Positions 1 to 7,619 of a DNA stretch of 13,222 bases are shown piece after piece (within the stretch, counting starts at the first letter, position 1; each line of letters starts with the position of its first letter). Location of the stretch: positions 1-13,222 of the forward strand of contig MDYQ01000403.1 in the NCBI GenBank assembly GCA_003024175.1, given 5' to 3'. The notes below the pieces were generated by a model. That model ran no database searches. It saw only the letters and a list, made by a program, of their open reading frames with translations, and had not been told where the DNA came from. Source of the DNA: Planoprotostelium fungivorum. Its lineage: Eukaryota; Evosea; Variosea; Cavosteliida; Cavosteliaceae. The translations under genes were made by a program, and so were the position numbers.

Positions 1-109
1 CCCCCGTCCTATCTTCATCGACCATATCAGATGACTCTTCTGCAACGGAGAGAACATTATCACCAACAAACTCTTTTTCCACGACGGCTTGAAACTTACA
101 TAAAAACAT
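1..109 (-). CDS. possible 5' end of an unknown acidic protein (partial)
   Basis: An open minus-strand frame starts at an ATG (complement of 107-109) and stays open for 36 codons to the window edge. The residues read as a soluble acidic protein, with E/D-rich stretches such as AEESSDMVDEDR. A GTAAG...GTTGCAG pair in the same stretch could instead be an intron, leaving only the last ~35 bases as exon. The plus strand has a Ser/Thr-rich frame ending at 90-92, which is a weaker candidate. No family is recognised and too little is visible to assign a function. Confidence 0.25.
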   Translation of the reverse strand, partial: MFLCKFQAVVEKEFVGDNVLSVAEESSDMVDEDRTG

Positions 110-184
110 ATGATGAATCGAGCTGATGGGAGATGATGTGCGATCGATCGGTCGATGTATGGATCATTGCAGAGCGGCCAATTT

Positions 185-345
185 TCAGCTCGTCTGAGAG
201 TTCGAACACGGTTGTGCGTCGATGCCACTGCCTCAACTGAGGTGAGAGTATTCATGATCAGTCATCTGATCGATATTTTTGGCTTCTGGGGATCAGATGA
301 AGAACACGATCATCTCTTCGGCTTACAATTGGAGACTGACGAGCG
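185..345 (+). pseudogene. frameshifted relic of the downstream surface-protein gene
   Basis: This stretch is a diverged direct copy of about 2283-2440, the C-terminal coding part of the next gene. The best block, 291-332, matches 2392-2433 at 36 of 42 bases. An upstream block preserves the peptide LCVDATAST against SVCVDAAASS in the intact gene. Between the blocks the copy has one extra base (31 versus 30 nt), so the two conserved peptides lie in different frames and cannot be one protein. No GPI-type hydrophobic tail can be read after it. This points to an old tandem duplicate of which only the 3' end survives, or to a partial duplication. Confidence 0.72.
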
Positions 346-674
346 TTGTCGAACACGAGTGGTGCCTGAGAGTCAGGAAATATGCGTAACATTTTAAATA
401 GCATCAGTCTCTCAAACTACTATAGCCTGATAGGATTCGATCTGTCCGAGTACAACCCACAACTGGAACGGGAAGATTGGTGGCCACCAATCATGTTCTA
501 CTTCTTCTCGATGGGTTTGGCCTGTCAAGCTGGACGAGATCATAATAGAAGACGCTTTGCAGCAGTGTGGTAGTTATGTCGGGTTTAGACTTCTAGAATG
601 TGTCATCTTTGTTGACGTTCGCGAAATTCGCAGACTGTTGGAATGTGTCCTACATCCAATCTCATCCCCAAAAG
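346..674. other. unresolved stretch upstream of the surface-protein gene
   Basis: No supported gene is seen. A plus-strand frame at 382-573 reads 63 codons with aromatic-rich residues (EDWWPPIMFYFF), which could be another decayed coding remnant, but it has no splice partners and no recognisable family. A short near-repeat of GAATGTGTC occurs at about 597 and 640. The promoter and 5' leader of the gene starting at 675 must lie here; no TATA-like element stands out. Confidence 0.3.
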
Positions 675-2493
675 ATGAAGACCTTCCTTCTTCTGCTCTT
701 GGTTGCGGCCTCTCTGGCTCTCAACACTCCTGTCAGTCTTGGTTCCTTCTTCACCTCACCTCTGTCTATGTCCAGCGACGGAAGCATCATCTGTGGCGTG
801 CAGAATGGTTCTCTTCTCATCTTCTTCGAAGAGAAAACAGTGCAGAGCATCCCAAACATCACGACTGCAGTTCTGTCTGGTGACGCCCAGTGGCTGATCG
901 CTTACGACGGAAATGTGACCCTGTTCACCTATGCAAGAAAGAGGGACACTGTGATCTCGTGGATCCTTACCGTGAGAGAATCTCATGTCCTCCTCCCCTG
1001 CTATGCTAATCGGGAATCATCTTCCCATCATTTTCGTTCACTTCGTGTTCACTTCTAAATCGAACAGGGTACCATCGAACTATTCGTCAAGAGCCAGTAT
1101 ATACCTCAGATATTGGTCGACTCCTCTGCCTCGCGCTTCGCCTTCTTTGACAGGAACGACAGAAGCAATACTGTCTGTTATCTCTATTCGAGAGACTCCA
1201 ACAGCAATGTTTTCAGTTTGGCATGGAATTTCATTTCTTCTGGGATCAGCCCTGATCTGAATATTGCCTTCAACTTGATCGCCTCTGGCGTCAACGTCAC
1301 AAAGTTGGATTGGACCCTGAAACAACAGATTCCATCGGTGAGGATAAGACAATCACCTCTCGTGATATCCGAACGATCGTTCTGAGATGCCGTAGAATTT
1401 CATCAGCGTCCCGATCTCGATCGAGGAGAGCAGCATCGCCGCCATCAGCAACGATGGCTCCTCTTTCGTCGTAGACGGCTTAAAGCCTCTCTTGTTCCGC
1501 AACAGGTGCGGTACCTCTCACACCTGCAGAGTCAGCTCTTCTGAACACCACACAGCACTCTAGGATGGATTCAGAGTTCTCTGTTGGTGGGACTTCAAGG
1601 AGCGCAGAGAGTCTCTTATGCCATATCTGGCGACGGAACATTTCTGTTCGAAAATTCTGGTGGCAAGACGAGGAGATATCTACTGACGAACCTCACTTCT
1701 TCTTACCTCCCCCACGACATGTGATGATCATCCATCATCATCTATCGTGCTGACTGTTTGCAGAGCGTACGAAGGCTCGAGCGTGCTGATGACTTCGAAC
1801 ATGAATGGAAGTCGCATCATCTTCAACCACGGCTACTACATATATGACCGTATATCTGCCGGTCTCGTCGTGGACATTGCAGGACCTCGTTATCCCGCTC
1901 GCGGTGTCTGTCAAGACGACACTTGGTGTCAGGCTGGTCTGACCTGTGGCCCCGCTCACTATTGCTACGTTCCAGGCACGAAATCGAAACCGGACAATTT
2001 CACTGTCACCGCCACGAGATATAGAGGTGAGGGTTTCACAATCCCTTCACCCTTAACTCTAACAGTTGTCATTCAATACGTCGAACCATCTGCTGTCGAT
2101 TGCATAGATGCGGGCTCTCGTCCCATTCAGGAGCAGCTGGTTCTGAACGTACCGACACCGGACAACACGAACGTCACTGTGGCCATATTCGACAACAACA
2201 GTTCCATCCAGTTCATTCAAGGAGGGCTCCTCTTGTCAGATGACTCAACGACCAAAACATTCGACATCAAGTTGAACGACACGCAGAGTCGAGTGCAAGT
2301 GTGGCTGACCAGCGTATGCGTCGACGCCGCAGCCTCGTCTGAGATGGAAGTCATCATGTTCAATCACCTGACCGATCCCACGACTTCTCAGGACCAGACG
2401 AAGAACACGATCATCTCTTCGACTTACAACTCTGCTTCTGTGATGGGAGTTGGATGTGCCGTCACATTGATGGCGATGGCTTTCCTGCTGTGA
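675..2493 (+). CDS. secreted, probably GPI-anchored beta-propeller-like surface protein
   Basis: Five exons (675-971, 1068-1337, 1396-1505, 1556-1720, 1764-2493) join in frame to 523 residues. The introns are 96, 58, 50 and 43 bp. The start at 675 is chosen because it opens directly with a signal peptide (MKTFLLLLLVAASLA). Residues ~30-310 hold about six repeats of a strand-turn-strand pattern around S-x-DG or S-N-x-x-G (for example SSDGS, SNDGSS, SGDGTF, SNMNGS), typical of beta-propeller blades. A cysteine cluster follows at residues 330, 336, 342 and 348 (C-x5-C three times), then a beta-rich domain with many N-glycosylation sequons. The last ~20 residues are small then hydrophobic (SASVMGVGCAVTLMAMAFLL), as in a GPI-attachment signal or single membrane anchor. 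Role unknown; the architecture suggests a cell-surface adhesion or recognition protein. A 39-nt in-frame stretch at 2027-2065 may be a further intron. A decayed copy of the 3' end lies upstream at 185-345. Confidence 0.8.
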
Positions 2494-2510
2494 TGAGTAA
2501 GGAAAAGCAG

Positions 2511-2516
2511 AATAAA
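2511..2516 (+). terminator. poly(A) signal AATAAA of the surface-protein gene
   Basis: A canonical AATAAA lies 18 bases after the stop codon ending at 2493. Very short 3' UTRs are also seen at the amidase gene in this window. Confidence 0.6.
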
Positions 2517-2784
2517 ATAGCGTTCGCTGTATGGTTTCTCGATGGTGTGTATTCCTCTTTCCAAAATCGGAGGGATCAACAGAATCTTGCTCATCACTCT
2601 ATCTATCCTTCGACACGTGAATGCCTACGCCACGTGGACCATGCTTTAAAAGGTGGATAAGCGTCTTGAACGATATAGAAGACTCCCGTTTTTTCTTGTT
2701 CCGAAGGTCGGACCTTACACCAGGCGATAGAAAGGTTCAGGATGCACTTGGCTGGATGAGACATAGACACTCTTTCCTTGCTTT

Positions 2785-2790
2785 TTTATT
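2785..2790 (-). terminator. poly(A) signal AATAAA of the transporter gene
   Basis: TTTATT on the plus strand is AATAAA on the minus strand, about 33 bases beyond the transporter stop codon at 2823. Confidence 0.55.
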
Positions 2791-2822
2791 GCGAAGGATA
2801 ACTCTACAAAAGCTCTCTAGGT

Positions 2823-4807
2823 TTAATGTCCACCTCCAGCCATGACCACGATGTTCTTTCCTGGCTCAGTCTTTGGAATCACCAGCAGCCAGCACAGGGC
2901 ACTCGCTGGAAGAATAGTCAGTCGATTGAAGAGACACATGATCTCATCATGATCTCTAATCGTGACTCATGTCCATCACCACGTCTTCAAGTAATAAAAC
3001 CAAATAAAACCAAATAAACCGAAATAAAATCACTCACATATAACCGAGGCCGCAGCTCCAAACAAGAAGGCAGGCTTGAAACTATCAAATTCCTTGACGA
3101 GAAATCCAAAGGTGAAAGCGACCAGCAGCTGAGGTATGACCACAAAGATGTTCAACGTTCCCATGTAGAGACCAGTGTCCGCAGGCTTCGTGTTCAGCGC
3201 AACGAGCGTGAACGGCAGGGCCATCGTGACGGCCCAGGGCAAACCGAGGGAGACGATGAAGAAGAAGGCTCCCCACTTTTCCGTGATGAAGAAAGTAGTC
3301 AAGAGGGATACGGCGAACCAGAGTTGAGAGAAGGAGTAGACGAACTTGATGGATGTGATGCGAATGGCGAAGGGAATGAAGAGGGCACAGGTGAAGCTGA
3401 AGAGGGCTTCGGCAGCCATGGCAAGGGAGCCCCATTGAGTGCCTGAATGGATGAGTGGGGACGCATCGTCGATGTGATGTGGTATGATATGATTTGATTC
3501 GTGATTTGATTCGATGTGATACGGTTTGATGTAATTTGATTTGATGTGATGTGATGCACATCCACATCGTGATATCTCCATATCAAGTGTCGCGTGTGAT
3601 GTCTCACCGGCTCTGAACTTGCTGAGTGGTACTGAATGGAGTGCAGCGTCTCCGTCGCCACGGAAGATCTCGGTTCCAACCCAAACCGTTGCATACACCA
3701 AGATGCAGAACCACCCGAACCTTTCGAAATTCAAAATCTCTTCTTCCCGCCAAAACTCACCAGCTGAAGAACTGCACGGCACAGATTCTCCACATCGCAT
3801 TGGGCATGTGGACGACACCTCTGAAGATCTGAACGAACGGATTCTCCGTGGATTTTCTCTGGTGTTTCTCCAATTTCTTCTCCTTGATGGTGAACGTGGT
3901 GATGGACACGGTAGATACCAAGAGGATCATGGCGATGGTGAAACTCGCTTGATAAGGAGATTGCAACCAAGGGAACCACACTTGCCAGCTGCCGGCGCCG
4001 ATGGAGAAGCCGACGAGATTACCGAGACCGATCATGCCGGAGAAGAGAGATGAACCCAGTCCCTGTTGAGAGGTAGGAGCGATGTCGACTAAGAGGGTGC
4101 GGAGGGGTCCCTGCACCAAGTTGTTCGAGAGATCGAGGATCCAGATTCCGATGATGGCAAAGATGACTCCGTTCCATTGGGTGACCTTTGGACCGTTTTC
4201 TACCTGTTTGGAGGTTAGTCTGTGAGACGGTTTGTGTGGAGGGGGAATGAGATGGATATGGGATGATTTGATGTAGGAATGATTCACCTTGATGGGATCA
4301 CCCAACATGATGCCAAAGTTTTGTGCATTCGACATCAAGATCTCTCCGATAACGATGAAGATGACTCCTCCGGCAATGTATGGTCTTCTCCTCCCGAAGC
4401 GAGAAGTGGTGTTGTCACTCAGGACACCGATGGTGGGTTGCACCAACATTCCTGATATCGGACCGGCCAACCAGGCCCAGTTGACCAAATCTTCAGACAG
4501 ACCCAGCTCGATGAGGAGAGCAGAAGCGACGGCAATCTGTAGGGCCCCTTCCATCACGTCAGTTCTGACGCATTTTCGATCGTTATCTCTCACAGCCGAT
4601 CTGGATGCCGAAGAAAGAGACTGTCAAAGTCAAGAGCTTCCACACAGGTAACTCGGGCTTGAACTCCTCCTCTTCTTCTCCCACTGGGACAGTATGATTG
4701 ACGAGTGGCGAGGTCTCGTCATACTATGTCACGTCAGCGAATGTCTATATCGTCGAGTATGGTCTCACTGCATACTTGACCCCGTTGGACTCATTGTGGG
4801 AAGACAT
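2823..4807 (-). CDS. MFS sugar transporter, SUT/SLC45 (GPH) type
   Basis: Seven exons (minus strand: 4807-4769, 4723-4594, 4547-4288, 4203-3761, 3720-3608, 3442-3038, 2953-2823) join in frame to 506 residues; the introns are 45, 46, 84, 40, 165 and 84 bp. Family: sucrose/H+ symporters of plants and SLC45 proton-sugar carriers of animals, 12-helix plasma or vacuolar membrane proteins. Evidence: an acidic cytosolic N-terminus (EEEEE near 30), then FFGIQIGWALQ and LGLSEDLVNWAWLAGPISG, where the SUT first helices lie; GRRRP at 108-112, the family loop motif; SWFGWFCILVYATVWVG mid-protein; and FVVIPQ near 430 in the C-terminal half. The length matches the family (about 500). The start at 4807 is the ATG that puts a 13-codon first exon in phase; the next exon has an upstream in-frame stop. 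The weakest join is the last one, whose acceptor is GAG. The substrate (sucrose, maltose or glucose) cannot be told. It diverges from the HEMK2 gene across a shared ~495-bp region. Confidence 0.87.
2991..3030 (+). repeat. four-copy 10-bp tandem repeat, each with AATAAA
   Basis: AATAAA occurs at 2993, 3003, 3013 and 3023, exactly 10 bp apart, within units like CAAATAAAAC. The array lies inside the last intron of the minus-strand transporter, so it is antisense there. On the plus strand it could act as a back-up poly(A) signal for read-through from the surface-protein gene. Confidence 0.75.
3443..3607 (-). repeat. low-complexity TGATK-rich intron
   Basis: The 165-bp intron between transporter exons 5 and 6 is mostly made of short variants of TGATG, TGATT and TGATTCGATG on the plus strand (clearest at 3475-3560). 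Splicing GTGAGA to TTCAG gives the family-like join ...KFRAG-TQWGSLA. Confidence 0.65.
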
Positions 4808-5301
4808 CGGAAGATGTTTGTCTTCTCTTGGGGCGGGGAGGAATGTAGATCGCTATCGGATTTGTTTCCGACACAGAAAATTCACAGATATCTATCCGCT
4901 GTACAACATCTGTATCACTGATACTGAGTCCATCTTTAGCCTCTATGGCATTGGGAGGAATTCGATGGAGTGAACCAGTACATGAGAGTAAATCAGGTGA
5001 AACTAGGAAATTCAGACTTTGCAATGGTGGATGGCTGGTGAATCCAAATCATGTTCCTTGGAAGATCGTCCGCACTGCTATCACACACGGTGAGCAAGGG
5101 GTGATCACTGAGAGCAATGAGATGACGAAGTTGATGAGTGTCTTATAAGAAAGTCAAACCTCACGTAGCAGATCAATGTGATAGACATCCAATCTATCGT
5201 TTCATCCCGACGATCGTATCACCCTTACAGAACTCAGAAGAAGAGAAAGAATAAAATAGATTTTTAATCATCAATCTGTGTGATGTGATCTCTCATTAAA
5301 A
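4808..5301. promoter_or_regulatory. divergent promoter region between transporter and HEMK2 genes
   Basis: No convincing gene is seen. A 67-codon plus-strand frame at 4945-5148 shows no family features and no splice partners, although an AATAAA lies downstream at 5250-5255. By position the region must contain the start sites of both flanking genes, which are transcribed away from each other. No clear TATA box or repeated operator-like motif was found. Confidence 0.4.
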
Positions 5302-6140
5302 ATGGATCACCTACCTACACCAGATACTGGTCATCTTAGCAGCAGAGAATATGAAGGATATGTCTACGATCCAAGCGAAGATACATTCCTTTTCTTAGAC
5401 GCATTATCAGAAGATAGAGCATCTCTCAAAGAGATGCAGCCACGAACATGTGTTGAAATTGGGTAAACAATCGTTTATCTCTCATCCATTCAACATCAGC
5501 TGTTGACTTAAAGACAGAGCAGATGTGGAAGTGGCTGTGTGATCACCTTCTTGTCCAACATCATCGGAAGACATTGCCAGTATTACGCTATAGACATCAA
5601 TCCCATCGCGGCTAGGGCTGCAAAAGAAACAGCTCGAAGGGCCAACGTGAGCTCCACATCATGAGTAAGGCACACTCACATCCCCACAGATCCCTTTAGA
5701 CATCATATGTGGAGATCTCGTGTCACCTCTGTCACGAATGAAGGGCAGCATCGATGTCTTATTGTTCAATCCACCGTATGTCCCCACCAGCATGGAAGAG
5801 TACTTGGAGTCGATCGACACGAGCGCATCTGAACATGATGTCATAGCGGCCGCATGGGCAGGCGGTCCAGATGGAAGATGTGTCCTCGATCGACTGCTTC
5901 CCATCGTCGGAGTGAGTCCTCCATATCACATCACATGGATCCATCGTATCGTTCGCTGACATCATGATGTAGGAGTATCTATCTCCCAATGGAAGATTCT
6001 ATCTGGTCACCGTTGAAGAGAATAGACCGAAAGAGATCTGTTCGATATTGAAGAAACAGAATTTAGACGGACAGGTGATGCAAGATGCATTGCACGAGGA
6101 GACTGAGAGACACACAGAAAGTTATAGACAGGAAAGCTAG
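5302..6140 (+). CDS. N6AMT1: HEMK2/N6AMT1-type protein glutamine N5-methyltransferase
   Basis: Four exons (5302-5462, 5523-5646, 5690-5911, 5973-6140) join in frame to 224 residues, close to the usual ~215. The introns are 60, 43 and 61 bp. The family transfers a methyl group from S-adenosylmethionine to the glutamine of the GGQ motif of release factor eRF1, acting with a small Trm112 partner in the cytosol. Seen: the N-terminal YDPSEDTFLFLDAL segment (residues 22-35), the SAM-binding loop EIGCGSG (52-58, split by intron 1), an acidic second strand (AIDINP), the catalytic NPPY (122-125), and the family AAAWAGGPDGR after it. The C-terminus (YLSPNGRFYLVTVEEN and beyond) fits the family, although its last ~15 residues are polar and unlike the usual ending. 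The start at 5302 is the first ATG before the conserved N-terminus. It is convergent with the amidase gene. Confidence 0.93.
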
Positions 6141-6184
6141 AAACGAACACTTATCTATCTATCGCTTCACAAAGCGAGTGACTG

Positions 6185-6190
6185 AATAAA
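6185..6190 (+). terminator. poly(A) signal AATAAA of the HEMK2 gene
   Basis: AATAAA lies 45 bases past the stop codon ending at 6140, in an A-rich stretch. Confidence 0.6.
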
Positions 6191-6305
6191 ACCAAACGAG
6201 AAAAGAAAACAAAGTAGCTCAAGTTCATCATCGTCTACTTTTTCATCATCCACTTTACCATCACGACTCGACACATCCAACGACAGATACACATAAAGAC
6301 GTTCG

Positions 6306-6311
6306 TTTATT
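6306..6311 (-). terminator. poly(A) signal AATAAA of the amidase gene
   Basis: TTTATT on the plus strand places AATAAA on the minus strand only about 5 bases after the amidase stop codon (6317-6319). Confidence 0.55.
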
Positions 6312-6316
6312 CATCA

Positions 6317-7516
6317 TCATCCCATGTGATCTGCGTTTCTCGTGTGGTGGGTCGTCACCTTCTGATAAGCGTTGCAGACTCTCAACACCAAGTCCTCTCT
6401 GAACATAGCACCCACTACTTGCATCGAAATGGGCACTTGTTTGCCCCACGAGAACTTTCCACACGGCACGGCGGCCGCAGGTTGCTTTGTCATGTTGAAG
6501 ACGTAAGACATGGCCGTCCAAGTGAAGAACCTCTTAAGATCTGTGTCTGCGTTCCAGCCCTTCTTGCCCGGGCCAGTTGCGATGGTCTCTACGTCCTCTG
6601 GAACCTGAGAGGGTGAGTCGGCAGGTTGTAGATGGAAGTATGGCGGGTTGTAGATGGAATGTTACCTCTCGATCAGCAGCGAAGGGGGGAATGCACATGT
6701 TGGGAGTGATGAGAACGTCGTACTTTTGGTGGAACTTGTTCATCATGACGCCGAGTTCGGCTCTCGTGTGCTCCGCTTCCATCACCTGCAATGATTCAGT
6801 GGATGTCTAATTGGTCGCTCGTCTGATGGATCGACTTCGTAACGATCATGATGATGATCTTGATGATCGCGATGATGATCCATCATGTGAGATGATGATC
6901 GTGATCACTTGAGATGAAATGTCAAAGAAGTCAGCTCACGTCAGGTGCAGAGTACTTCCTCCCCAACATGGCCAACTCGTACAACCCTCCATCCATCTTC
7001 TCCTTGATCTCTTCTTCCGTCATCCCGTACGATTCCTTCTTCATCGAGATGACTTGAGCTGCCGCGGCCGACCACAAGACTTTGTACGTGTGGTAGATAT
7101 CGTGGCGGTTCAGATTCCAATCTTCCTCTCGATCGTCCACGTTGGTGACTGTGGCACCCAGTGATTCGAATACGCTGACGGCCTCTCGAATGGATCGTTT
7201 GACTTCTTCGTCGACGTAGCGGACGTAGTGGTTGAGGTCGTAGCTGACGGCAATTCGGACGCCTCGGAGGTCTCCCCCCTGGACAGTGTGTGAGATGTGG
7301 GATGAAGATGAAGATGTGATGGTGACGACGATCGTGTGTATGATGACATGATGTGATGATGATGAACGTGATGTGATGATGAAGGCCATGATGATGAAGA
7401 TGATGTGATGACGAACGCACCTCTTCGCAGATTCTAGAGTATGGGTTGGGCATGAGCGTGTCTCTTCTTCCCGGATACACGGACAACCAGTCCTCCACGG
7501 ACGTCTTCGCGATGAC
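6317..7516 (-). CDS. amidase-signature hydrolase, 3' half (gene split by transposon)
   Basis: This is the C-terminal ~275 residues of an amidase. On the minus strand the exons are 7516-7421 (truncated by the insertion), 7278-6940, 6785-6666 and 6604-6317, separated by introns of 142, 154 and 61 bp; all joins are in frame. It reads SVEDWLSVYPGRRD, then LRGVRIAVSYD and a helical region ending ESLGATVT, typical after the amidase core. Next come YDVLITPNMCIPPF and AMSYVFNMTKQPAAAVPCG, the family segment lining the substrate channel, then VPISMQVVG, the near-terminal amidase motif. The catalytic residues are in the other half beyond the element. As it stands the gene is probably inactive: the insertion adds 2,128 bp with the duplication, not a multiple of three, plus internal stops. 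The 142- and 154-bp introns are rich in ATGATG and GATGATC repeats. Confidence 0.85.
6620..6663. repeat. 22-bp tandem duplication filling an amidase intron
   Basis: Copies at 6620-6641 and 6642-6663 share the core GGTTGTAGATGGAA and differ at a few positions. Together they make up 44 of the 61 bases of the intron at 6605-6665. Confidence 0.8.
7512..7516. repeat. target-site duplication, left copy (ATGAC)
   Basis: ATGAC directly precedes the left inverted repeat and is repeated directly after the right one at 9640-9644. Deleting the element and one copy restores the amidase frame. Confidence 0.88.
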
Positions 7517-7585
7517 TGTAGACGTCCGGAAAATACAAGTCCCCATGGTTACCACCTGGAAAGTTCAGGCCAAAAAACCCAAGTT
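7517..7585 (+). repeat. left terminal inverted repeat
   Basis: It pairs with 9571-9639 in inverted orientation, with 63 of 69 matches. All six differences are transitions, and the outer 21 bases are identical. Confidence 0.9.
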
Positions 7586-7619
7586 TTCGAGAGAGAATGC
7601 AGGAGTCATCTGAGGTGCA

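Larger units (their letters stand above)
2494..2822. other. intergenic region between two convergent genes
   Basis: This holds the 3' ends of the surface-protein gene (+) and the transporter gene (-), with an AATAAA on each strand. I see no further gene; the short open frames here show no splice context or family features. Confidence 0.5.

Noticed and set aside
1-92. A Ser/Thr-rich plus-strand frame ending in TGA that resembles the SDDS segment of the surface-protein gene.
   Set aside because: Only about four residues match and the minus strand is more protein-like; it is not claimed as part of the decayed copy.
2991-3030. A CRISPR-like or origin-like repeat array.
   Set aside because: The unit is only 10 bp with no spacers, and the surrounding genes are spliced eukaryotic genes; it is a simple tandem repeat.
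3619-4651. Plus-strand open frames of 68-144 codons across the transporter.
   Set aside because: They are antisense to exons whose spliced translation matches the SUT family over the full length.
4945-5148. A 67-codon plus-strand frame before the HEMK2 gene with a downstream AATAAA.
   Set aside because: No family features, no splice partners and no start context; a single AATAAA in an AT-rich spacer is weak support.
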